Positions 1 through 8,223 of a stretch of 64,000 nucleotides of DNA are shown in pieces; the stretch's first letter is position 1; each line of letters starts with the position of its first letter. The notes below the pieces were generated by a model. That model had not been told where the DNA came from. It saw only the letters and a program-made list of their open reading frames with translations, and ran no database searches. Origin of the DNA: Hemileia vastatrix (taxonomy: Eukaryota; Basidiomycota; Pucciniomycetes; Pucciniales; Zaghouaniaceae); NCBI GenBank assembly GCA_030280995.1, contig JASXTE010000005.1, forward strand, positions 27,809,501 to 27,873,500, written 5' to 3'. Both the position numbers and the translations under genes were made by a program.

Positions 1-1
1 T

Positions 2-2992
2 ATCAAGAAACCAAATGGCAAGCTTAGAGTTGTTCATGATCTTAGGGAATTAAATAGGGTTACAATAAAGGATGCTGGGATACCGCCTAGTGCTGAGGAG
101 TTTGTTGAAGCGTTTGCAGGGAGAGTGTGTTATGGTTTAGGAGATATTATGGGTGGATATGATGAGAGAGAGTTACATCCGGACTCAAGGCCTCTCACTA
201 CATTCGATACGCCACTTGGAAGTTTACAGTTAACAAGATTACCACAAGGAGCAACAAATTTGGTTGCAGTTTATCAAGCTCAGATGGCTTGGATCCTTCA
301 AGACAAAATTCCACAATATGCTGGAATCTTTATAGATGATGGAGGAATTAAGGGACCAACAACCGACTATGATAACCAGGTGTTGGAAGAGAATCCCGGG
401 ATATGCAAATTCATTTGGGAGTTTGCAATTACTTTAGAAAGAATCTTGTTTCAAATTGAAGAGGCTGGTTTAACTATTTCAGGTTCAAAATTTTCCTGTT
501 GTGTGCCAGCCTTAGAAATATTAGGCCATGTGGTATGTAGAGAGGGTAGGATTATGTCCAAGAAGAAAGTTAACAAAATTCAGTCCTGGCCAAGACCCAA
601 GAATACGACCAAAGTTAGAGGGTTTTTAGGCGTTTGTGTATATGTTAGAATGTTTATTAAGGACTTTTCTTCATTGGCAGCTCCATTGAGACGGTTAACA
701 AGAAAGGATGCAGACTGGGAGTGGGATGAAGAGTGTGAGAAGGCGTTTGTGAAGTTGAAGGAGGTTGTAGGGAAGGATTTAGTCCTGCACATGTTGGATT
801 ATGGAAAAGATTCTGGCAGAATTTATTTAGCAGTTGATTCAAGTCAGGTTGCAGCTGGGGCGGTTTTGTCTCAGATAGATAAAGCTGGTTACATCAGGCC
901 AGTTAGGTATGAATCTGTAGTATTTACTGAGGTCAAATCAAGATATTCTCAACCAAAATTGGAATTATGTGGTGTGGCAAAAATACTGAAGAAACTTCAG
1001 CATATTTTGTGGGGGCAACATTTTGAGTTGCAAGTGGATGCGAAATGGTTAATCCAGATGATTAATTCCCCAAGTTTACCAAACGCACCCATGACGAGAT
1101 GGGTAGCTTTTATTCAACATTTTTTGTTCGATTTAGTTAATAAGCGTGGCAAAACTTTTACTATGCCAGATGGTTTATCAAGGAGACCACCCACTGAAGA
1201 AGATTCAGACTCAGAAGAGTTCGATGAAGATATACCTATTATCAAAGCCAGCACTAAAGGAGCTGAAGACTTTCCATACCTCCCCCATGAGGTTAAACTG
1301 GCAGGACTATTGTGTTTAGATTATGGTGTTGATGACCTCCACCAAGAGGATAAACTGGAAAATAGTTTTTATGTTAATAAAGGTGTTGGAAAAGGTGTAG
1401 ATAAATTCGGCAGAGAGGAGGTAGAAGAAGATGTGGTGTATGTAGAGGAAGATGGATTGGTAGTGTGGGATAGTAGTAAATTAAGGAATGGTGTATATGT
1501 TGGAGAATTAGAGAATTTAAATAAAAGGGTGGATAAAGAGAAAGAGGTATTTTTGAATACGGTTTACGAAGGATCCAAAGGTTCAGAAGAAAAACGTCAA
1601 CATAGCTCGATTAAAGATTTATTTAGGGGTCAAAGATTATTGGCTCATTCATGTGCAGGTGATATTGGTGATAGAGAAGTCCCTATTGATGTTATATTAA
1701 TAGATTTTCAAGATGAAGTCTGGGGTCAGACTGGTTTTTATTTTTTGTTAGTCAAATATTTGTTGACTTTAGAGAGGCCAGAAGATTGTGAAGACGATGA
1801 ATGGGTGGCTATCAAGAGGAAGTCATCTACGTTTTATTTATCTGGTCGACGTTTAATGAGGAGGAGGTATCCAAATCCTCAAGTAGTTATAACTCAACAG
1901 AAGGGGCAAGAATTAGTTTTGAAATCACTGCATGAAGATCTCGGGCATAGAGGCGTTGGAGAAACGTTTAGAAGAATTTCTGATCGATTTTGGTGGCCTG
2001 GCATGAAGATGGCTGTTAAACAGTGGGTTCAGTCATGCGAAGAATGTCAAAGACGAAGTTATTTAAGGCCAAAAGAACCTGGACGCGCGACCGGTGAATA
2101 TACGCTCTTTGGGAGAGTTAGTTTAGATGCCGTCCATATAAAAGAGGGACGGTATAAATATTTAATTGTGGCCAGAGATGATTTATCTGGTTGGGTAGAG
2201 GCAGCGCCTCTTATTAATTTAACTGCCAAAAATGTGGCAGAATTTTTTTTGAATAATTGGGTATATAGGTATGGAGTGATGAAATTGGTAACGGTAGATG
2301 GAGGTCCTGAATTTGGGACAGAGTTTAAAGAGGCCGTATTGAAAGTTGGATCAAAGGTTAGGGTAGCAACCCCATATTATCCTGAAGCTGAAGGCATGGT
2401 TGAAAGAGGGCATCAAGTTATCAAGGATGCTTTAGTTAAAATGTGTGGGACAAGTGCCGAAAAGTGGAGGCACTATTTACCTTTAGTTTTATTTGCTGAT
2501 CGAATCACTGCCAAAAGGACTACCGGATTTTCACCTTATGAACTTGTTTTTGGACAGAAAGCAGTTTTACCGGTTGATTTAGAAGCTGAATCATATCTTG
2601 GAGTTGACTGGGACACGGTCAAAACTACTGAAGAATTATTGTGTGCAAGAATGATGCAGCTAGAAAAGAAAGAAGAATATTTAGAAAAGGCATATTCGCG
2701 GATGATGAAGATCCGAAATCAATCAGTTAGATATTGGGATGAGCGGTTGGCACATCGATTAAGGAAACCTTTGAACCCAGGTGATATGGTCTTGGTGTAT
2801 AATAGGAGTTTGGAAAGCCAGTGGGGAAAGATGTTTGCAGATAGGTGGAATGGACCGTATAAAATCAAGGAGCAAGTTTCCGGCGGTTCATATGTGCTAG
2901 AAGAGTTGGATGGAGTAGTATTAAAGAAGAGGGTAGCAGCCAATCAAGTGAAACGGTTCTATCCTAGAGGCACCAGGAGTGCCGAAGTCTAA
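2..2992 (+). CDS. pol: Ty3/gypsy Pol, element A (5' end outside window)
   Basis: Polyprotein for reverse transcription and integration of element A. The frame is open from base 2, so the start lies upstream of the window. Seen in order (residues counted from base 2): RT with an F-I-D-D box near residue 110 (instead of the usual Y-x-D-D) and the RT thumb; an RNase H-type domain with L-A-V-D-S-S near 277; a variable acidic linker; an integrase H2C2 zinc site (H-x4-H, C-x2-C) at about 645-685; an integrase core with D near 708, D near 764 and E near 800; and a GPY/F-type C-terminus. No stop interrupts the 996 visible codons, so this copy looks recently active. Two HP1 hairpin motifs lie inside the linker coding sequence at 1279-1301 and 1336-1358. 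The close paralogue B starts at 8224. Confidence 0.93.
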   Translation: MKKPNGKLRVVHDLRELNRVTIKDAGIPPSAEEFVEAFAGRVCYGLGDIMGGYDERELHPDSRPLTTFDTPLGSLQLTRLPQGATNLVAVYQAQMAWILQDKIPQYAGIFIDDGGIKGPTTDYDNQVLEENPGICKFIWEFAITLERILFQIEEAGLTISGSKFSCCVPALEILGHVVCREGRIMSKKKVNKIQSWPRPKNTTKVRGFLGVCVYVRMFIKDFSSLAAPLRRLTRKDADWEWDEECEKAFVKLKEVVGKDLVLHMLDYGKDSGRIYLAVDSSQVAAGAVLSQIDKAGYIRPVRYESVVFTEVKSRYSQPKLELCGVAKILKKLQHILWGQHFELQVDAKWLIQMINSPSLPNAPMTRWVAFIQHFLFDLVNKRGKTFTMPDGLSRRPPTEEDSDSEEFDEDIPIIKASTKGAEDFPYLPHEVKLAGLLCLDYGVDDLHQEDKLENSFYVNKGVGKGVDKFGREEVEEDVVYVEEDGLVVWDSSKLRNGVYVGELENLNKRVDKEKEVFLNTVYEGSKGSEEKRQHSSIKDLFRGQRLLAHSCAGDIGDREVPIDVILIDFQDEVWGQTGFYFLLVKYLLTLERPEDCEDDEWVAIKRKSSTFYLSGRRLMRRRYPNPQVVITQQKGQELVLKSLHEDLGHRGVGETFRRISDRFWWPGMKMAVKQWVQSCEECQRRSYLRPKEPGRATGEYTLFGRVSLDAVHIKEGRYKYLIVARDDLSGWVEAAPLINLTAKNVAEFFLNNWVYRYGVMKLVTVDGGPEFGTEFKEAVLKVGSKVRVATPYYPEAEGMVERGHQVIKDALVKMCGTSAEKWRHYLPLVLFADRITAKRTTGFSPYELVFGQKAVLPVDLEAESYLGVDWDTVKTTEELLCARMMQLEKKEEYLEKAYSRMMKIRNQSVRYWDERLAHRLRKPLNPGDMVLVYNRSLESQWGKMFADRWNGPYKIKEQVSGGSYVLEELDGVVLKKRVAANQVKRFYPRGTRSAEV

Positions 2993-3180
2993 CTCCGAAA
3001 TGAGGATAAACTACAATTTTAATGACATTTATCAAATTTTATTAAACTCCGAAATGAGGATAAACTACAATTTTAATGACATTTATCAAATTTTATTAAA
3101 CTCCGAAATGAGGATAAACTACAATTTTAATGACATTTATCAAATTTTATTAACCTCCGCAATGAGGATAAACTATCTTC
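2991..3180 (+). repeat. 54-bp tandem repeat at the end of pol A
   Basis: Three nearly identical 54-bp units start at 2991, 3045 and 3099, followed by a partial, diverged fourth unit at 3153-3180. Each unit begins with a CTC-N6-GAG hairpin followed by GATAAACTA, a form of HP1. The period is a multiple of three and one frame reads through as an 18-residue repeat. Copy B has only two HP1 motifs here (10611-10632 and 10658-10680) and copy C one (45804-45825), so A has expanded locally. Confidence 0.9.
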
Positions 3181-3345
3181 TTTTTTTATAAAAAAAAATA
3201 CTTTACTATCGTTACACTGCATATGGTCGACGAAACTATGATGAACTTAACGAAATTCAAAAAGACCTTCTTTGAAATTTTCAAAAACTTAAAATTCTTA
3301 AAATATGGGTGAAGATAGTGTTGGAAAATTTTAAAATTTATTGGA

Positions 3346-3523
3346 AGAAGTGTTCACAGGGGAACCTTCTTAATTTAATATTGGCAAGTGCGGGGGTAAT
3401 TGATGGGCTGGCTGCTCTATACACAATTACCCCATAATGTTCGTTTCCAAAATTTTCCCTGTTTCTAGTTGAATCCTGGCTTTGTCTTTTAATTTTAGGA
3501 AGTCCACTAAGACTATAAACTGG
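3346..3523 (+). ncRNA. HP0-HP2-HP1 hairpin module, element A
   Basis: Three potential hairpins in fixed order. HP0 (3346-3370) pairs AGAAG with CTTCT. HP2 (3393-3433) pairs GGGGTAATTG with CAATTACCCC perfectly around a loop containing GGGCTGGCTGCTC. HP1 (3501-3523) has AGTC/GACT and ends AAACTGG. The same order and spacing (67-71 nt between HP2 and HP1) recurs in B once and in C three times, with compensatory changes in the stems. Whether it acts as RNA is inferred. Confidence 0.6.
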
Positions 3524-3648
3524 AACGAATCAAGAGACACCGCTCTCAACGCCGGATTCAAGATTTTTTTATTTTGTTTTTGATTTTTTATGTTAGATTG
3601 TGATTTCTTTTCTTTAATATATATTATGAATTAATGTAAAGGTGATGC

Positions 3649-3844
3649 TCACTGGTGGTCTCTAATCATTTTTTATAAATTGGAGGGAGCCCACCCAGTG
3701 ATCATCATTATAAAAATTATCTTCTAAAAACTTTCATTTATTTTCTTTTCTTTCAATTTCTCAAAATTGTGTAACCACATCAAGTTGCACTTGGATGTGG
3801 GTATGATGTCGAGGGTATGGCTCATCAAATGGCCGGGGGGCATC
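3649..3844 (+). ncRNA. HP3, HP4 and HP5 hairpins, element A
   Basis: HP3 (about 3649-3712) pairs GATGATCACTGG-like arms; A has one mismatch. HP4 (3775-3800) pairs CCACATC with GATGTGG, with an inner AAGT/ACTT. HP5 (3805-3844) pairs GATG with CATC and encloses GGCTCATCAAATGGCC. All three recur in B and C with stem changes that keep pairing. Confidence 0.6.
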
Positions 3845-3847
3845 TTT

Positions 3848-4045
3848 AAAAAAAAAAAAAAAAATCATTTATTTTAAATGGTAAAAAAAAATAAATAATA
3901 ATAATAATAAAATAACTAAAATAAATAAAAAAAAATAAATAAAATAAAATAAAATAAAAATAAAATAAAATAAAATAAATAAAAAAAATAAAAAATAAAA
4001 AAATAAAAAATAAAAAAATAAAAATAAATAAATAAATAAAAGGTA
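3848..4045. repeat. AAAT/AAAAT low-complexity tract
   Basis: Runs of A broken by single T (AAAT, AATAA, AAAAT units). It sits between HP5 and antisense gene 1. Copies B and C have comparable AT tracts at the same relative place. Confidence 0.85.
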
Positions 4046-4126
4046 TTTTAGTTTTAGGTAGTTTAGATGTTTATATTTTATTTTTCAAACATTATTCAAG
4101 AAAGCTACATACCAGGAAGAACACCA

Positions 4127-5140
4127 TCAAGGGTGGTTATCTTTTGAAGAATCGAAATTAGAAAATTTAGAAGGACCTTGATTGATTTCCTGGGATTCGA
4201 ATCTTATTTCACGGTCACGATAGTGATGAAGCCAGTTGGCTATTTTGAAAAGGTCTCTTAACAGTTGCTCTCTCATCCAAGATTCTGATCTATCAGAGGG
4301 CGGGTATCGTTGGAAATAAGCAATAAGGTTATTAAAATTAGCAAAAAGCTTTTCAGACACTAGGTGAATTGGAACTCTAGGGAAGCTTGGATTAGGTTCT
4401 GGTAGCTCATAAGCTGAATATGAAATTGGAGAACCGGTGGACGCTTATCAAATTAAAATATCAGCAAATTAAAACCTGAAGATTAAGAAAATAAAAAGAG
4501 AAAACTAACCTGTGTCAACACTATCATGATCATAGATAAATGGCTTACTTGGTAATGGAGTGGGATTTTTTATGTTTAGAAAAGGGTTTTTTATTTTTGA
4601 TAGATGAGGAGGACTGGTGTTGGATTTGGTGTTTGAAGTAGATGTTCTGGGCCTTTTGGATGAAACAAGAGAAGATGAAGACTGCTGGCTATTATAGGAC
4701 CTTTTGTGCTTCAAGATGTTGGAAGAAGGAGAAGAATTGTTAGAAGGTTGAAGCATGGCCCTGGGAGCAGCAAGAGTTCTTGGGGGACTAGCAGCAAGTC
4801 TAGATTGGAGAGAAGGACCCAGAGGATTAGGTGATGGAGAAAGATTTAAATAGGCTGATGGAGAAAAAGGGATGGGATCTTTTGAGGTTGATGGAATAGG
4901 GGGTGGAGTAGAAGGTGAAGAAGAAGGAAGAGGTTTGCAGAAGGCGGCGAAGCTAGTAGCAGTGATGGGGAAAGAACCACAGTTCAAGCCAGAACATTTT
5001 CTTTTCTTCTCATAGCAGGATAAACAGGCCCTGTTATAAGTGTGCTTTTGCCAGTTAAAAGAGAAGATACATTCCCTATGGGTGAAGGCACAGTATTTGC
5101 AAGATTGATCAGCTGAAGCAATGAAGTCAGAAGGTTTCAT
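4127..5140 (-). CDS. Antisense Zn2Cys6-like protein 1, element A (spliced)
   Basis: Not a recognised named family. The model is two exons, 5140-4510 and 4443-4127, with a 66-bp GT-AG intron (4444-4509) that joins in phase, giving 315 aa. An upstream in-frame start at 5203 is possible. The N-terminus carries C-x2-C-x6-C-x14-C-x2-C-x6-C with a basic K-K-R-K-C end, the spacing of a fungal binuclear zinc cluster with a long linker. A Ser/Pro/Lys-rich middle follows, then a helical C-terminal domain. It lies antisense to the retroelement, downstream of pol. The HP1 array (5233-5703) is directly upstream. The counterpart in element C is 42959-44385. A DNA-binding role is inferred from the Cys pattern only. 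Confidence 0.7.
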
Positions 5141-5232
5141 CTTGTTAGGAGATATTTTTTGAAGAAGAAAACTTGAAAATAGGATGAAGAAAGTTGGTGG
5201 CAAAATCTGGGTTCAAGGATAGAGAAGTTGTT

Positions 5233-5703
5233 AGGTCCACCAAGACCTTAAACTGGACTGTTATCAAGCTGTTGGGTCCACCATGACCTTAAACTGGATT
5301 TCTTATCGATCAAATGTTTGGTCCACCATGACTTTAAACTGGCAGTTCATTCATTGTTTTAGTCCACTATGACTTTAAACTGGAAAATTAATATCTGCAG
5401 GATAATTCAACATTCATTGGACCACTATGGCCTTATACTGGATTACTTGTCGATCAAATGTTTGGTCCACTATGACATTAAACTGGATTATCAAATTTAT
5501 TCAATCTTTGGTCAAGCCTAGGCCTTACTTAGGAATTTATCAAGTTATTTATGCACCTAAACGATCTTTGGTCTACCAAGACCATAAACTGGCAATCGAT
5601 TATATGTTTGGTCCACCAAGACTATAAACTGGAATGTCAATCTTGTTTGGATAACTCAATTCAATCTTTTAATTTATCACTGTCCACTAAGACTCTAAAC
5701 TGG
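5233..5703 (+). repeat. HP1 hairpin array, element A
   Basis: About ten copies of a 22-23 nt motif spaced 20-100 nt, at 5233, 5274, 5320, 5361, 5419, 5464, 5517 (degenerate), 5570, 5610 and 5681. Consensus: (A/G)GTC-CACCAA/CACYAT-GAC(T/C)-TTAAACTGG. Stem bases vary together (GGTC with GACC, AGTC with GACT), with some G-T pairs. The array lies roughly 90-560 bp upstream of the antisense gene 1 start, in the opposite orientation to that gene. Confidence 0.85.
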
Positions 5704-6289
5704 TTATTCAATTATTTCTGGAATTGGGTGCTGATAGCTTTAGGAGGTTAAAATTTTAGGTGGTGATGATGCTAAAGAAAGCATAATGGTTAATTAGGTG
5801 AAATTTGTGGCGCTTTAACATGGTCTAAAGTTAATATTATTATTGGAATCCTGGCAAAAGTATTTTATGGGTTTGCTGTATAGCAAAGTTTGAAAATTGT
5901 GATGAAGGAATCAGAAGTTAGGATGGTAGTTGGATTTTAGGGAATGATTTTTTTAGTGCCTCATAGTTAGGCCATTTTTTTGGTGTGAAGCTTGGAGGAC
6001 CTTATGGCGAGATTGGAATCATAGAATTCGGCTCAGTGGGGGGCCCTATGAGGTTGGAATCAGGAGTATTCGGCTCATAGGAAGATCCACTCTCTCAATG
6101 CTGTGACAAGAAGGAAGACTGGTATATGGGAGTCTGAAGGGATTCAAACCTTGCTCTCAGTAGTGGAATCATCACAAGATTTATATTATTTTATTTTATG
6201 TTATATCAAGCCAGAGAAGAAAGAAAACATCATTTATGTTGAAAGTTTAAGAAGACCAAGCAAAAACAAAATTTTATCAAGTTATACTG
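5704..6289. other. Conserved non-coding spacer, element A
   Basis: No convincing gene. It is largely shared with 12765-13330 in copy B. It contains two imperfect direct repeats near 6010-6080, each with TTGGAATCA and ATTCGGCTCA, conserved in B at about 13065-13140. Confidence 0.6.
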
Positions 6290-6982
6290 TTAGAAAAGAT
6301 AACTTCTTTGAAATTGTTCAACATCATTATCAAAGCTTTGCATTAAAATTCTTCTTTTCATGAGGTCTTCATGGTTATTAGCTGGAGTTTCTTGAAAATA
6401 GGCCAGAATTTTTCGTTTCAACTCATTAGTAAAGTCAAGAAAAAGATAGCGATGAAAATTTGGGTAATGATTGATATAGTCCGTCTTCACTCTACCAACA
6501 TCATCAGTGTTGGTTATTTCGACAGCTAGAAGTTCAAATATGTTATTAAGTCATAGGTTTAGTCAATTTTGATTAAATGTTTTTTTTAGTAAAATAAATA
6601 GGGTCTTACATTTAGAGCCAGGAAACATAGTCTCAGCAAAGTTAGTTGGGGGTACTGGCGTTATAGGATTAGGATCTTGTGAAGGCAAAATTAGGCCGGG
6701 ATCCGCTGATGAAGATTGAACTTTTGAAGCTGTTTTTGATCTTATTCGTTTTAAGAAGACAGGAATTTTGGATCGCTTTTTAGAAGTTGAGGGATCAGGG
6801 AGAGCTGCTGGTCCTAAATATACGTTTGTTTTAGAAGGAACTATTGGCCGGTTGCATTTGATTTTTTTCACATGGCATAAGTCGCAAGCTGTCCTGCCAG
6901 GAAGATTAGGGTTGGACATTAAACAAGGTACCTGGTATCGAGCGCAGAGTTCACATGGAGAGACAAGCTCTTTGGAAGACAT
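6290..6982 (-). CDS. Antisense Zn2Cys6-like protein 2, element A (spliced)
   Basis: Two exons, 6982-6610 and 6525-6290, with an 84-bp GT-AG intron (6526-6609) that joins in phase to give 202 aa. The N-terminus has C-x2-C-x6-C-x12-C-x2-C-x6-C; its second half, A-C-D-L-C-H-V-K-K-I-K-C, is close to the classic first half of fungal Zn2Cys6 clusters. The C-terminus is helical, with Y-F-Q-x-T-P-A followed by a D/E-rich helix and R-R. The same C-terminal pattern is intact in the element C homologue at 41651-42258 despite strong divergence. The gene starts about 120 bp from the 3' LTR and points away from it, so the PPT/LTR edge may serve as its promoter. A regulatory role is inferred. Confidence 0.72.
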
Positions 6983-7090
6983 ATTGATGAAGATGAATTT
7001 TATAGTCAATTAAAGGGATGGTGGTTGAAGGTTAAAGATGAATATTGTGTTCAACCACTTATGCAAAGTTTTAAGAATGGGGACATTCTC

Positions 7091-7104
7091 GATTGGAGGG
7101 AGGA
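7091..7104 (+). other. Polypurine tract, element A
   Basis: GATTGGAGGGAGGA lies immediately before TGTGGTAGCC, the start of the 3' LTR. The same tract precedes the B LTR (13415-13428) and, on the other strand, the C LTR. Confidence 0.75.
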
Positions 7105-8223
7105 TGTGGTAGCCTAAAGTTTAGTATGGCTCCTAAGTACGTAAATGGAGTTATTATGGTGTGCAAGATTGGCGTTATTATTTTTTATATAAGGGTTTTA
7201 TTTGATTTATTGGAGTTTAAAATATGAAGAAATTGGTCACGAGCAAATGCCTACACAATTACAATTTATTTTACGGAGAAACTTATTTTTACGGTCTAAA
7301 AAATTTATAAGTATCAAGTCAAGTCACTCAAGAACCTTGGGAAATTTTCCCAGAATTTTTACTATTTTTCTTATATTTTTAAATGAATTTTAAAGTTTTA
7401 TAGAAATATTTATGTTTTCAAAAATTACTTAACTTTGATGAATTTTCACGGGGTAGTTAGAGCTGCGCAGACTACGAAAATTAGTTTGATGTGTAAAGGG
7501 GAAGTAGCTCTATTATGTGTAATTTTTCTAGATTTTTTATTATAGTTTTAAGGTTCTAATTGAGTCTGGAAGTCCGGACGGACTCCGTACGGACTCCATT
7601 TCAACTCCGTACGGACTCCGTACGGGCTCCGGATTGACTCTGGAAGAGCTCTGGAGGGGAAAACTTAGGCACGTGACTAGGAATACTTAAGCGCTTCTCA
7701 AACTCGAAATTGAGAGGGGGGACACATCATACAGCTTAATCATTAACCACCACGGTCTCATTTTTTATTACTCAACAAATTAAATAAGTTATAATACCCT
7801 TATAACATTTATTATTTTTACATAACATTTTAGAAATACAATTCAACAATTTAAATCACACTTCATATAGGGTATCTTTAGAAAGGTCTTCATCGCTGGG
7901 ACTTGATTATTGCCGTCTCATATAAATTTAAATTATTATAAAAACATAAAAGTCAATCTTTTCAGATCCTTCACTGGTACACCTTAATTGTTGTTATCAG
8001 TATTTCTTTTATCAACAGCCACTTTCTTTAAATCTCAATAAGCGTTAAATATTTTAGAGTTTCATTATTTTTATCAATCAGATCTAAGTAGATTGGTTAG
8101 CTTAGTGATTTAGAACACCCATTTTGTTATTTTTATTGGAAGGACGGGGTTTTCAGCTAAATCCACATATCTCCTCCGGATTCTGCTTACAGCAAGGCGA
8201 CTGTAAGAGTTTACCTTACTATA
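7105..8223 (+). repeat. LTR of element A (TGTGGTAGCC type)
   Basis: About 1.12 kb, closely matching 13429-14545. It starts TGTGGTAGCC after the PPT and ends near TTACCTTACYATA; the exact 3' edge is uncertain by a few bases. It contains short repeats such as TCCGTACGGACTCCGT around 7575-7620. Instead of host DNA, the next base begins pol B in mid-RT. Confidence 0.85.

Noticed and set aside
5233..5703. CRISPR array
   Set aside because: Repeats are short, variable and unevenly spaced, the genome is fungal, and the variation is compensatory within the repeat.
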